A DNA stretch of 64,000 nt from Gammaproteobacteria bacterium (lineage in GTDB: Bacteria; Pseudomonadota; Gammaproteobacteria; SZUA-229): assembly GCA_026195895.1 (NCBI GenBank), contig JAPHRO010000023.1, forward strand, positions 18,507 to 82,506, given 5' to 3'. Position 1 is the first letter of the stretch; the number at the start of each line of letters is the position of its first letter. This document shows positions 46,765-56,184 of this stretch, one piece after another. The notes beneath the pieces are model-generated. The model did not search any database and had not been told where the DNA came from. It saw only the letters and a list, made by a program, of their open reading frames with translations. The position numbers and the translations under genes are program-made.

Positions 46765-48069
46765 ATGATTTATAAAGTAGCGGCAGTTTTATTGACCTGT
46801 TTGGGGCTTGTAATAGCAGGGTGTGGGGGAGGCGGCAGTAGTGGTAACCTGACGCCGTATGATGGTGCAGATGTTATGCCAAATGACGGATCAGAAAAGG
46901 TCAGTGTGTTAACAGATATCCAGATTACCCTGGATAAATCCTTAGATCCGACAACCGTTAATGCGAACAATGTTATGCTGGTTAGTAAATTACCTGTTAC
47001 CGGTACGTTGGTTTATGATAATGCAAACCAGGTTGTTACGTTTACTCCATCAAAGCCTCTTGAGTACGATACTCGGTACATATTGAGACTTTCTGGTATT
47101 AAAGATGACGCAGGTAATGATCTAAGTTATCCCGAATATTCGTTTAAAACCTATGTTAACCCAATTCGTCAGAGAATTTATTACTCCTCAGGAATAACCA
47201 CATCTTATATTGAATCAACACAGGACTCGAATGGTAATGAAATCCAGACCGTACGATATGGTGGTGCCGGAAATGATGGCGTCTGGTTAACTTCTGATGA
47301 CACGATTGCCTCTTACGGTAAAAGCACCTTTGATGACAATAACAATAAACTACAAAATATTTCTTATGATGGCCCTGGTTTAGATGCGAACTGGCTTACA
47401 GCGGATGATGAAGTATCTAATCACATAGTCTACGGATATAATTCTAATGGTGATAATACAGAGTTTATTTATTATGCTGCATCAGGAAGCGATGGTATCT
47501 GGTTTACGAATGACGATACGGTAAGTACCCACAATGAGCACTTGTATAATACAGATGGGCTAATAACCGACCTTATATACAGGTCCTCAGCGGGTGCAGA
47601 TAATGTGTGGTATACATCTGATGATGTTATAGGAACACACGTCGAATATGTTTATGATAATTACGGAAATGCAACCCAATCACATTATTATAATGATGCG
47701 GGTAACGATGGAATCTGGTTAACTGTAGATGATGTTATATCACGATCAAATATAACCAGTTATGACGTGAATGGGTTTAAAACCCAATATGTTTCTTATA
47801 ATCAGCCTAATAATGTAACCAGGGGATATGGGGTTTATGACCATAATAGTAATGGTAATTTAATAAGAAGTATTAATTATAATGCCACAGGTGCTGATGG
47901 CATCTGGTTTACAGCAGATGATATTATTGCGGATTATACAGTTAACTATTACGATGTTGCAGGCAATAGAACGCAAGCAGTAAGGTACAACGGTGAAGGA
48001 ATGGATGGTGTGTGGCAAACCAGTGATGATGATATTGCACATGTTATGGAATATGACTCTAGTCTATAG
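46765..48069 (+). CDS. lipoprotein with Ig-like domain and seven 36-residue repeats
   Basis: 434 residues. Lipobox IAGC with Cys20, then a glycine/serine spacer. Residues about 35-130 form a bacterial Ig-like (Big_5/SbsA-like) domain (LDPTTVNANNVMLV, YDTRYILRLSG). The rest holds seven copies of G-x-D-x-x-W-x-T-x-DD, spaced exactly 36 residues for most copies, with Y-x-x-x-GN loops between them. One repeat unit has lost its acidic part. Acidic DD loops could bind Ca2+. I do not know a named family for these repeats. AAGGAC precedes the ATG. Surface location is inferred. Confidence 0.8.
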   Translation: MIYKVAAVLLTCLGLVIAGCGGGGSSGNLTPYDGADVMPNDGSEKVSVLTDIQITLDKSLDPTTVNANNVMLVSKLPVTGTLVYDNANQVVTFTPSKPLEYDTRYILRLSGIKDDAGNDLSYPEYSFKTYVNPIRQRIYYSSGITTSYIESTQDSNGNEIQTVRYGGAGNDGVWLTSDDTIASYGKSTFDDNNNKLQNISYDGPGLDANWLTADDEVSNHIVYGYNSNGDNTEFIYYAASGSDGIWFTNDDTVSTHNEHLYNTDGLITDLIYRSSAGADNVWYTSDDVIGTHVEYVYDNYGNATQSHYYNDAGNDGIWLTVDDVISRSNITSYDVNGFKTQYVSYNQPNNVTRGYGVYDHNSNGNLIRSINYNATGADGIWFTADDIIADYTVNYYDVAGNRTQAVRYNGEGMDGVWQTSDDDIAHVMEYDSSL

Positions 48070-48095
48070 TTTAGTTTAAACTCAGGTCTATTATT

Positions 48096-48129
48096 AAAGC
48101 CCTGTCAGGTAACTGGCAGGGCTTTTTTT
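48096..48129 (+). terminator. rho-independent terminator
   Basis: AAGCCCTG and CAGGGCTT stem with a short loop, followed by seven T, 27 bases after the repeat-lipoprotein stop. Confidence 0.85.
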
Positions 48130-48167
48130 ATCTCATAAAAAATCTTCTTAAAAAATCGTATATTTTT

Positions 48168-48192
48168 AATCCCTATTTCATCGGCAGGTGTC
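48168..48192 (+). promoter_or_regulatory. ECF-type promoter element, site 2
   Basis: AATCCC, 14 bases, GTGTC, ending 35 bases before the GTG start of the GAF gene and right after the preceding terminator, so it should drive an independent three-gene unit. Confidence 0.65.
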
Positions 48193-48227
48193 CTAGTATA
48201 AAGAATAACGCTAATGGATAGCTGTCT

Positions 48228-48791
48228 GTGACAGACTTTAAAAATGAAAAAATTCTTCAGGATTACTGGTCAAGAAAACAGGTTCTGGAACAGTCTAGTA
48301 GACGATCTGATCGTCAGAATTTACTTGAGCTATTTGTCGAATTATTGCCAAAGGTGATAGGTGCTGAACGATGCAGTGTGTTTATTTCTGACTATGATAA
48401 TGATCAGTTGTGGGTGGAAACCGGTACAGGTGTAATGCAGCGACAAATAGAAGTGCCCATGGCCAATTCTATGGTAGGTCATGTAGTTCGTCATGGCGTG
48501 ACGAGCATCCGTATGAATATGGATAAAGAACCGGGAGCTCATAAGTTAATAGATCAACAAACCGGCTTTAAAACTCGTAATGCAATCTGCGTCCCTGTTA
48601 TCAGCCTGGTTCGTGATCAGGTAGTGGGCGCAATTCAGGTTTTAAACAAACATAATAATATTCGATTTACCCCCTATGACAAAGAAATACTACTGAAAGT
48701 GGCATTTCATATTCAGTGGTCAATCGAAAACACACTGCTTAACCAGGATCTTTTGTCTATGGCTGAAGAGATGATGAGCAGTAATAGATAA
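48228..48791 (+). CDS. GAF-domain sensor protein
   Basis: 187 residues. A GAF domain (about 25-170) with ERCSVFISDYDNDQLW, NSMVGHVVRHG and ICVPVI. N-terminal helix (5-25) could be a coiled coil. No output domain and no signal peptide, so a cytosolic ligand or redox sensor acting on a partner. Starts with GTG; the nearby ATG at 48213 runs into a stop. First gene of a unit with two envelope proteins, driven by ECF element 2. Confidence 0.8.
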   Translation: MTDFKNEKILQDYWSRKQVLEQSSRRSDRQNLLELFVELLPKVIGAERCSVFISDYDNDQLWVETGTGVMQRQIEVPMANSMVGHVVRHGVTSIRMNMDKEPGAHKLIDQQTGFKTRNAICVPVISLVRDQVVGAIQVLNKHNNIRFTPYDKEILLKVAFHIQWSIENTLLNQDLLSMAEEMMSSNR

Positions 48792-48802
48792 AAGGTAATG
48801 AG

Positions 48803-49354
48803 ATGAGAAAGAAACAGTTTTTAATACTGATCGTATCTGTTATTACACTCCAAATAGGGGCGAACTATTACACTTATTCTTATATGAAGGAAGAGTTGAA
48901 AGAAATAATCACTCTGACTGATATATCGGGTAATTCTGCAGAAAATACGCTTACTTTTGCAAATACTTATTCAAAGACAGAGACTTGTATTGCTCAGGAT
49001 TTCTCGGTCTCGCTGAATGATATAGATCAGCTCATGCAATCACGCCTGGAAGATTTGCATTTCTCGATCCTGCAGGAACTGGAGCAGTCCAAAAAATCGC
49101 AAGCTAATCACTCTATTGCTCAGTCTGAGCTGTCTGAAGAACAATTGACAGCACAGCAACTGGCCAACCAGCAAGCCACCCAGATCATAGATGATTTACT
49201 CATCAGTGGGATATTGACCAGAGAAACTAGAACTCAGCTTCATCAGTCGCTTTCAAATTTGTCAGCTGAGCAGTATTCGGCTGCTATGGATCGACTAATG
49301 ACGGCTGTTAATGAGCAGAAACTGGATACCCAAAATCTTGGCTTGATGTATTAG
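48803..49354 (+). CDS. membrane-anchored coiled-coil protein, unknown function
   Basis: 183 residues: N-terminal helix (about 5-25) as anchor and a periplasmic, glutamine-rich helical part (about 85-180) likely to form coiled coil. A single Cys occurs at about 62. I do not recognise a family. AAGG precedes the ATG; it begins 11 bases after the GAF gene and is part of the same unit. Confidence 0.65.
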   Translation: MRKKQFLILIVSVITLQIGANYYTYSYMKEELKEIITLTDISGNSAENTLTFANTYSKTETCIAQDFSVSLNDIDQLMQSRLEDLHFSILQELEQSKKSQANHSIAQSELSEEQLTAQQLANQQATQIIDDLLISGILTRETRTQLHQSLSNLSAEQYSAAMDRLMTAVNEQKLDTQNLGLMY

Positions 49355-49382
49355 TTTTTTAAAGCATAACAAGGAGAATAAT

Positions 49383-49781
49383 ATGAAAATTATAAAATCT
49401 ATAACCAGCGGTGCAGCCATTATGGCATTAAGTTTGTCGGCTTACGCAGGGAAACATGTCAAAGGAGAGGTTGATGTCTATTTGGTAGGATTCGAGGTTG
49501 TCATGGCAGCTGATATGAATGTCAGATTTAATGATGAACAAAGCAGCAGCTCTTTTGTAGGTGTGTCATATAATTCAACAGATAAAACTGTTTATTTCGA
49601 AGGTTCCGATACAGGCTTTAATTTTTCGTGCAAGGTGAGCCCAACAAGTTCTTTATATGATACAGCTTTGTCTATAGCCAATAACTTAAGGCATGGTAGT
49701 CGAATAATAGTTAGAAGATATAACTTTAATAACCTGTGTCGATACATTCATGTGACGCATAGATCAGACAGGCTAGAGTAG
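49383..49781 (+). CDS. small secreted protein, unknown function
   Basis: 132 residues with a signal peptide cleaved after SAYA (about residue 22). The mature part is beta-rich with two cysteines (NFSCKV and NNLCRY) that could form a disulfide. AAGGAG precedes the ATG. Third gene of the GAF unit, followed by a strong terminator. Not recognised. Confidence 0.65.
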   Translation: MKIIKSITSGAAIMALSLSAYAGKHVKGEVDVYLVGFEVVMAADMNVRFNDEQSSSSFVGVSYNSTDKTVYFEGSDTGFNFSCKVSPTSSLYDTALSIANNLRHGSRIIVRRYNFNNLCRYIHVTHRSDRLE

Positions 49782-49810
49782 TCAATGATTAATAACTAAA
49801 CAGAAAAAAT

Positions 49811-49834
49811 AAAGGCCAGATATATCTGGCCTTT
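49811..49834. terminator. bidirectional terminator between convergent units
   Basis: A perfect 24-base palindrome (12-base arms, AAAGGCCAGATA and its complement) with T tracts on both strands, placed between the GAF unit and the convergent gene ending at 49855. Confidence 0.88.
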
Positions 49835-49854
49835 ATTTTTGGGTGTTTAACTAT

Positions 49855-51534
49855 TTAAATAATATACAGAGATCCACCTAGAATAAGGTGCACCAGGCCA
49901 ACTCCCAGGCAGGCCAGGCCAATAGTCTGGGAATAAACGTTAAGTTGTTTAACTTTATCTTTGGACTGGTCAATCTGGTCTTTTAATTTGCCTTTGGCAT
50001 TTTTCTTGATTGTGTCGTAAGCCAGAATCAAACCGAGCAATACCGCGGTCAATTGAGGAATAATAGAAGCCAGGATATTCAGGCTAATAAAGGAGTATAC
50101 AAATCCAAGAACACCCAGGGCTAAGGCCGCAAGACCAATTGGTATGGATAACTTGTCCAGCTCAGTCAGTACTTTGTCTAACGCAGGCGCTTTCTGGTTT
50201 AGAAATGCTTTAGCAGCAATCATACCGGCTACAATATTGACGACAGACAGTAATAACCAGAGCAGGGTGCTCATTGTTCCGTCACTGGAAGATGGATCAA
50301 AGGTTCCACCACGAGCCTCGGACCAGCCTTCAGGGCAGCCCATGCAGAAAGCCTTGAATTTAAGTTGGCTCCAGTTGCCGCTGGTCTTGTCTGAAATAAA
50401 TACGTAGGTCATAAAGCGACTGATGCCGTCATTGTCCTTGTCGTGGAATAATACGGTACCCTGAATTTTTCTGTACTCAATTTTGGTGTCACGGTAGATT
50501 CCAGATTTCCAGTCTGAAGTTACAGAAATCTCCAGCACTTCCGTCTCATTCTTGATAACGGAAGGATTTAACGCCTTGAGCATCTGCTGTTTGATATCTG
50601 AAAGATCGCCACCAGAGTAACTGTCTGAAGGATAATCGACCAGTTGTTTTGATTTGTCCTGGCGATCGGCTTCTTCTTTAGCAACCTGTTTGGCTTCGTC
50701 CATTGCTTTTTCCAGATCGGGCAGGTATTTAGTCAACCATTCATTGAAAAAATTAAGCTCACTGGCGGGCGAACTAAAGTTCTTTGTGACACTACCTGGA
50801 ATAGGGTTGATCACCTTATGCATGGTGCTGGTGAAGTTATCGGCACTGGTATTGTATTTCTTCTGCAGTGATAGAAAATACTTGGTGATATCTTTTAGCT
50901 GATTGTTTTTAAAGTCCAGAGTTTCCTCATGTAGTGTCTGTAACTCTTTCTGATCCCAGGAAAAACCCTTGGGTCGATCATGGCTTTGCTGGAATGCAGA
51001 GGCTTCAGCTACCATTTCAATGAATATTTTTAAATCTTTCTGGGCCTGCTCGCTGAGTTCTATCTTTTCATTATCGCCCATGGCGTTCTTCAAAGAAGCC
51101 ATGTATTTGTCCAGGTGTTTATTGAAAAAGTTCAGATCCATATCCAGCAGACTGAGTTTTGCTCTGGAATTATTTCGGAAAGGATTATCGAATTTCTGCA
51201 TATTGCGTTTGAAGTAATTAGCATTTATGTCATATTTCTTCTTCAGATTATCAAGTTGTCTAGTGATGTCCTGAAACTGGTTTTGTTTAAACGACTGTGC
51301 TTCCTTATAAAGCTTATTTACATCAGCCTGGCCCCAATTGTCTCCAGTAGGTCGAGTATGACTCTTCTGGAACTCGGCAGCTTCAGATGCCATTTCAATA
51401 AATACTTTTATATCTTTCTGAGACTGTTTGCTCAGTGCGGCTTTTTCATCGTCACTCATAGCCATGGCCAGGCTGGTATGCAAGCCAAGTGTAAGTACGG
51501 TAAGAAAGCTTAAAATCCGGTTTGCCCATTTCAT
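49855..51534 (-). CDS. secreted/membrane protein with tandemly duplicated helical domain
   Basis: 559 residues. Signal peptide (about 1-25), then two similar helical domains of about 125 residues (28-153 and 154-280) sharing QKD-x-K-x-FIEM, FQ-x-SH-x-RP and LNFFN. A beta-rich middle part (about 320-410) and about four C-terminal helices (425-555) follow. This looks like an envelope protein anchored at its C-terminus with a periplasmic sensor or binding region. I do not recognise a family. AGGAG precedes the ATG, and ECF element 6 lies upstream. Confidence 0.75.
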   Translation of the reverse strand: MKWANRILSFLTVLTLGLHTSLAMAMSDDEKAALSKQSQKDIKVFIEMASEAAEFQKSHTRPTGDNWGQADVNKLYKEAQSFKQNQFQDITRQLDNLKKKYDINANYFKRNMQKFDNPFRNNSRAKLSLLDMDLNFFNKHLDKYMASLKNAMGDNEKIELSEQAQKDLKIFIEMVAEASAFQQSHDRPKGFSWDQKELQTLHEETLDFKNNQLKDITKYFLSLQKKYNTSADNFTSTMHKVINPIPGSVTKNFSSPASELNFFNEWLTKYLPDLEKAMDEAKQVAKEEADRQDKSKQLVDYPSDSYSGGDLSDIKQQMLKALNPSVIKNETEVLEISVTSDWKSGIYRDTKIEYRKIQGTVLFHDKDNDGISRFMTYVFISDKTSGNWSQLKFKAFCMGCPEGWSEARGGTFDPSSSDGTMSTLLWLLLSVVNIVAGMIAAKAFLNQKAPALDKVLTELDKLSIPIGLAALALGVLGFVYSFISLNILASIIPQLTAVLLGLILAYDTIKKNAKGKLKDQIDQSKDKVKQLNVYSQTIGLACLGVGLVHLILGGSLYII

Positions 51535-51578
51535 TTTGAGACTCCTGTGATGTCTTTATTTGGTTTGTTTGTTAATAA

Positions 51579-51603
51579 GAAACCACAGGGGTAAAAAAGG
51601 ATT
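51579..51603 (-). promoter_or_regulatory. ECF-type promoter element, site 6
   Basis: On the minus strand AATCCT, 14 bases, GTTTC, 44 bases before the ATG at 51534. The surrounding sequence also matches element 5 (upstream of 55974) over an AT-rich block TTAATTTATTTT seen on the plus strand. Confidence 0.6.
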
Positions 51604-51714
51604 AATTTATTTTGAAAAATAGCAAATATTTATTGTTTTCGAATGGATGGGTTTTTTTAGTGCTTATCTAATAAGATATTAATGAAATCTATTATTAATG
51701 AGAAGATAAGGAAT

Positions 51715-51915
51715 TCAACGAAGGTCATGCATTGTCTCAATGTTGACAATTAAAAACAGAAGACTCCAGTAACTTGGCGATATGGGTAGATAAAAGTAAC
51801 CCATAAGAATTAGAATAGATGCAAGAAAGGGTGTTGGATAACTGTGTGCTTCATAGCCAGTTTTTGTTTTCCGGTAATTTATTAGTTGTCGAGTGATGCC
51901 AGCTATCACCACAAA
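51715..51915 (-). CDS. possible small two-helix membrane protein
   Basis: In the 523-base gap 51535-52057 the minus strand has a frame of 66 codons with two hydrophobic stretches: one at the N-terminus that extends upstream of the first GTG, the other PFLASILILMGYFYL followed by SYWSLLFLIV. Only GTG starts are available, no ribosome site is visible and a stop lies just before the frame. It could be a real small membrane protein or a fragment. The rest of the gap has ECF element 6 and nothing else. Confidence 0.3.
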   Translation of the reverse strand, partial: FVVIAGITRQLINYRKTKTGYEAHSYPTPFLASILILMGYFYLPISPSYWSLLFLIVNIETMHDLR

Positions 51916-52057
51916 AAAAGTAATTAAAATTAATATTGAATCGGGTAGTCAGTCGAGATTATTCATGTGGACTCATGTGTGGCAGTAGGTGGAAAGGATC
52001 GGATAAATGAGTTTCTCTGCGACACAGTAAGTGTCACAGAGAAACTAAATGTAGGCG

Positions 52058-53887
52058 TTAATCTAGTCGTGATCTTCGTACGAAGAACAGTATTAATCCG
52101 CTTATAATTAACAGAAGTCCACTCATGGTGCCACCGCTGCTGTTACCTGTAGGATCAGGATCAGGATCAGGAGTAGGTGTAGGTGGTGGTGTAGTCGACG
52201 AGCCTGTTGTACTGGTGAAGATATCTCTGGTCACAGAGCCAAGTATCACGGAAGTATTATCGGGAGTATGCCTGCCTCCGATATTGACAATAGTATGTGC
52301 CGAATCCCCGTCATTGGCCGCTGAGGTATGACGGACATTGATCTGATCGCCATTTTGAACATAACCAATATGTCTTTGATACATGGTGGAACCATTTAGA
52401 GCGTATTCGCCATCAACAACGTTTAAGGGAACAGTGATGTTAGGGCCCAGGCCAGCTACTGTGATCATATCCGATGTGACCAGCGTGCTGGCGCTCGCTC
52501 CGATTTCATCTGTGAAGCTGAAAGCATCCGCCAGTGTGTCCAGGGTGCTTCCTTCATATCGTGTTAAGGTGAATTGAGTTTGAGTTCCCGAAGAATAACC
52601 TGCATTGACTATGTTTCCATCTGTTTGAATCGCTGTGGCCCATGACCATGTCATGCTTGGGGAAGTGGCTTTGCCCCCTGTACCGAAACTTGAATCAAGA
52701 GAGCCATCAGTGTTGTACCTGAGTAGCATGTCTGATGTGCCAGACAGTCCACCGAGCAGGATTTTGCCATCGGCCTGGAGTACGACTGAATAACCCTGAT
52801 CTCGGCTATACGCGTTACCGTCAGTAACAACGTAGCCATCGGTATCAAAGCTGGTGTCCAGCGAGCCATCACTGTTATAGCGAATGAGTAAAAAGTCCGC
52901 GCCATTGGTTGTAGACATACTGTCCCTGGAAAATCCGGCGACCAGTATTTTTCCATCTGGCTGGATTAATATATCTTTGACATCGTCACCAGCTTTAATA
53001 TCCAGGCTTTCAGATACACCATCGGTGCCAAAGGTAGGATCCAGGGTGCCATCACTATCCAGCCGAGCAACAAATGGATCTTTATTCCCCGAGCCAGATA
53101 CTAAAACCAATTCACCACCGATTATAATTTTGCCATCAGGCTGGATGGCTATGGCTGTAGCAAGATCAGGTATGCTGTTTGTAGTGCCAATATCGAGTAT
53201 CAGTGCACCTGTTCCATCGAACGTCGTATCCAGGCTGCCGTCACTGTTGTAGCGTAGAACTGCTATATCATCCTGGATTCTACGAGTTTGTGCACTGACT
53301 AGAATTTTTCCATCGGGTTGTAGAGCCATTCTGGTAGGTGTATCCGCACTAATGTTGTTGCTCTGGGTCGACGCCATATTAATGTCGGTGACGACGCTGC
53401 CATCCATATCAAAACTTGTATCCAGAGTACCGTCAGTGTTGAACCGTAACAGCGACACATCTTCACTGCTGGAGCCGCTGGCCACATTCCAGCTGGAACA
53501 GAGTACGACAATTTTTCCATCCGGCTGGATGATCATATCCTTTGGTTCGTCACTTAATGAAGATAGTTGGCCAACGACTGTTCCTGAAGTTCCGAAGCTT
53601 GTATCCAGTGAACCGTCGTTATTATAGCGAGAAAGGGCGTAACGCTTGATATGGTTTGTTGTGTTAAAGGTGTAGCCAGCAACAACTATTTTGCCATCTG
53701 TTTGAATAGCCATGGCTCGTATTACTTCAGCAGCACCACTTACAATAGTGCTAGTAACGACGCCATTGGTGCCAAAGCTGGTATCAAGATCACCCGGCGC
53801 GGCGAATACGGGATTTGCCATGAACAGGGTAGTGCCGGTAATGATTCCCATCATACTCCTGAACAAATATTTTCTACTAGTGTTCAT
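52058..53887 (-). CDS. delta-60 repeat surface protein
   Basis: About 609 residues. Signal peptide (cleavage near VFAAPGD), then about eight delta-60 repeats of the form DGSLDTSFG-x-x-G followed by QPDGKI-x-V, a beta-propeller-like array. A C-terminal region (about 450-570) precedes a GNSSGG spacer, a hydrophobic stretch and RRSR, which resembles a sorting tail. ATG 53887 has AAGGAG six bases upstream; the longer frame from 53965 is rejected. It follows the FG-GAP gene by 26 bases and is presumably driven by ECF element 5. Confidence 0.85.
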   Translation of the reverse strand: MNTSRKYLFRSMMGIITGTTLFMANPVFAAPGDLDTSFGTNGVVTSTIVSGAAEVIRAMAIQTDGKIVVAGYTFNTTNHIKRYALSRYNNDGSLDTSFGTSGTVVGQLSSLSDEPKDMIIQPDGKIVVLCSSWNVASGSSSEDVSLLRFNTDGTLDTSFDMDGSVVTDINMASTQSNNISADTPTRMALQPDGKILVSAQTRRIQDDIAVLRYNSDGSLDTTFDGTGALILDIGTTNSIPDLATAIAIQPDGKIIIGGELVLVSGSGNKDPFVARLDSDGTLDPTFGTDGVSESLDIKAGDDVKDILIQPDGKILVAGFSRDSMSTTNGADFLLIRYNSDGSLDTSFDTDGYVVTDGNAYSRDQGYSVVLQADGKILLGGLSGTSDMLLRYNTDGSLDSSFGTGGKATSPSMTWSWATAIQTDGNIVNAGYSSGTQTQFTLTRYEGSTLDTLADAFSFTDEIGASASTLVTSDMITVAGLGPNITVPLNVVDGEYALNGSTMYQRHIGYVQNGDQINVRHTSAANDGDSAHTIVNIGGRHTPDNTSVILGSVTRDIFTSTTGSSTTPPPTPTPDPDPDPTGNSSGGTMSGLLLIISGLILFFVRRSRLD

Positions 53888-53913
53888 TTCTCTCTCCTTA
53901 CCTAAGTGTAAAT

Positions 53914-55974
53914 TCATGTCTTTGCTCGAAACTGTTTGCGATGCCTTTGAATCACCAGTTTCCATGCCAGTGGAAGTAGTAGTAATTCCAGCCAGCCAAT
54001 ACTGCCTCCACTGCCACCGCCCAAATTGTCATCAGCCGCGATACCGGTTCCAGTAATAGAAACTGTAATAATGGTTTCGTCGGGATCGTCCGATGGGATA
54101 TCAAAATTGTCGCTAAAGTCGTTTGCGAAAGTCGGTTCGAAGAGGATTCTGAATGAGCAGCTGGTTGATGGTGCGATGCTCTGACCTGAACAACCGTCAT
54201 TGCTTGTACTAAAGGGTGCTGCGAGTGCGTTATTGTTGGCAATGTTTCCAATCAGCAGGTCTGCGTTGCCATCATTAGTGAGGGTGATGGTTTCAAATGC
54301 TGATTCAAATTCAACAATATTGCCAAATGAAATTAGATAATTGGTGAACGGTGAAGCGGTTGAGGTTACAGTAATATCAGGTACTGCCATTCCCACGCCC
54401 TGGCCACTAAGATTAATAGTGACTGGACTTTCATCAGCATCATCTGAAGGGATATCAAAACTATCGCTAAAGCTTGTGCTAGATGTGGGATAAAAACTGA
54501 CGTTAATAGTGCAATAAGTTGAAGGTTGTAGAACCAGCCCTGAGCAGGTATCAAGTAAAAAGGCGAATGGGTTAACCAGGCTATCAATCTGGGCAATCTG
54601 GCCAATGGTTAAATCTGCTGTGCCAGTATTTGTGACGGTTATTGTTTCGCTTTCGGCCGTAAATTCGGTAACACTGCCAAAATTAACCAGAAGATCATTC
54701 GCAGGTACGACCTGATCGGTAATGGTGATTTCTGGTGCAGGTGCAGCCCAGCTATAAATATAAGTGGAGCCAGAATTCAGGCCACTGTCATCGTCCCGGT
54801 GCGCGCCGATTGCAATGAAATCCCCATCAATTGAAACGGAGTTGCCGTATTCGTCATAGCTTGAGCCATCGGACGACTCCAGTTTCTGTAACTGGGACCA
54901 GTTGCCGTTCATGTCACGACTGAATACATAGGCTGAGCCGGTATCGGTGCCTCGGTCACTATCTCCAACGGCACCGACAACGATTCGGTCACCACTGATC
55001 GAAATACGGTGTCCAAAATAATCCGATGCCGTACCATCGGTGGCCAGAAGCTTGTCCTGTTGTGACCAGATACCATTAGTATCACGAACAAAGGCATAGG
55101 CTGAGCCAGAATTGCTACCGTTATCGTCGTCGTAGTAAGCGCCAACCGCAACCGTGTCGTTGTCTACGGCTACCGAGACACCAAAGAAATCGGTTGTTGC
55201 ACCATCTGATGCAGTGAGTTTTTGCTGGGTGCTCCAGTTACCATTAGTGTCACGCACATATACTACGGCCGACCCCTCGTAACTGAGGTCGAAATATACA
55301 CCGACTACCGCCGTGTCGTTATGGATGTCTACCGAAAGGCCGGCGAATTCGCCGGCATCACCAGGGGCGAATTCTGCTGGCTGCCCCCAGTTACCGTTCG
55401 TATCACGGGTGTAAACATAGGCGCGACCTGCGTCTGTTCCAGCTGCGTCGTCTTTGGGGGCGCCGATAATGGCCGTGTCATTATGAATTGCGACACTGAA
55501 ACCGAATCTGCCAGTATCTGAACCGGAAGTAGGATTGAGTTTTTGCTGTTGTGTCCAGTTGCCATTCGTGTCGCGCACAAAAACATAAGCGGCACCTGCA
55601 TGGCCAATGGGGTTAGTATAATTACTATAGGGAGCACCGATAATGACCGTATCACCACTGATGGCAACAGCTTCACCGAAACGATCATAGGCTGCCCCAT
55701 CACTGGGAAGCAATTTCTGTTGTTGAGCCCAGTTGCCATTGGTATCGCGAACGAAAATATAGGCGGAACCGGAATGCTCACCATTATCACCGTCGTATAT
55801 AGCGCCGACAATGGCTGTATCGCCACTTATGGCGACCGCTTCACCAAAGCTGTCCTGGTAGGCGCCATCTGAAGCTAACAACTTGAGTTCATTGGCGAAG
55901 TTTGCAGATGCTGTTAACGGTGTAAATATCAGTGATATCAAAGCGATAAGAGCTGGCAGCTTTTTGTTGTTCAT
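53914..55974 (-). CDS. FG-GAP repeat protein with choice-of-anchor domains and GlyGly-CTERM tail
   Basis: 686 residues. Signal peptide (cleavage near TASANFAN); about seven FG-GAP/integrin-like repeats (25-430; GDTAIVGA and GSAYVFVRDTNGNW-type units), an integrin-like beta propeller. Two ASPM-SPD2-Hydin/choice-of-anchor D domains follow (about 435-540 and 545-650; TNTGTADLTIG, PSTYCTINVSF). The C-terminus GGGSGGSIGW, hydrophobic stretch and basic end fit the GlyGly-CTERM signal processed by rhombosortase in type II-secreted surface proteins. GAAGGG precedes the ATG. Confidence 0.87.
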   Translation of the reverse strand: MNNKKLPALIALISLIFTPLTASANFANELKLLASDGAYQDSFGEAVAISGDTAIVGAIYDGDNGEHSGSAYIFVRDTNGNWAQQQKLLPSDGAAYDRFGEAVAISGDTVIIGAPYSNYTNPIGHAGAAYVFVRDTNGNWTQQQKLNPTSGSDTGRFGFSVAIHNDTAIIGAPKDDAAGTDAGRAYVYTRDTNGNWGQPAEFAPGDAGEFAGLSVDIHNDTAVVGVYFDLSYEGSAVVYVRDTNGNWSTQQKLTASDGATTDFFGVSVAVDNDTVAVGAYYDDDNGSNSGSAYAFVRDTNGIWSQQDKLLATDGTASDYFGHRISISGDRIVVGAVGDSDRGTDTGSAYVFSRDMNGNWSQLQKLESSDGSSYDEYGNSVSIDGDFIAIGAHRDDDSGLNSGSTYIYSWAAPAPEITITDQVVPANDLLVNFGSVTEFTAESETITVTNTGTADLTIGQIAQIDSLVNPFAFLLDTCSGLVLQPSTYCTINVSFYPTSSTSFSDSFDIPSDDADESPVTINLSGQGVGMAVPDITVTSTASPFTNYLISFGNIVEFESAFETITLTNDGNADLLIGNIANNNALAAPFSTSNDGCSGQSIAPSTSCSFRILFEPTFANDFSDNFDIPSDDPDETIITVSITGTGIAADDNLGGGSGGSIGWLELLLLPLAWKLVIQRHRKQFRAKT

Positions 55975-56038
55975 TTTTAAACCCTTCCCTTAAAAACAGC
56001 GCATTAATGAAATTGCTTTGCTACTGTGTTACTGCTGA

Positions 56039-56063
56039 GAAACCGCAGTCTTAAAAAGGGTTT
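56039..56063 (-). promoter_or_regulatory. ECF-type promoter element, site 5
   Basis: On the minus strand AAACCC, 14 bases, GTTTC, 64 bases before the ATG of the FG-GAP gene. Confidence 0.65.
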
Positions 56064-56184
56064 AATTTATTTTCTGTCAGGGAGAGTTAAAGAGGGGGTT
56101 GGTAGCTTGTATTTAGCGTAGACACAGAAAGGCTCATTTTATTGGGATAGGGCAGTGCTATTAAGGATAAGTGCCGAAAAATGC

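Noticed and set aside
53888..53965. 26-codon N-terminal extension of the delta-60 protein
   Set aside because: It would bury the signal peptide; ATG 53887 has AAGGAG at the right distance.
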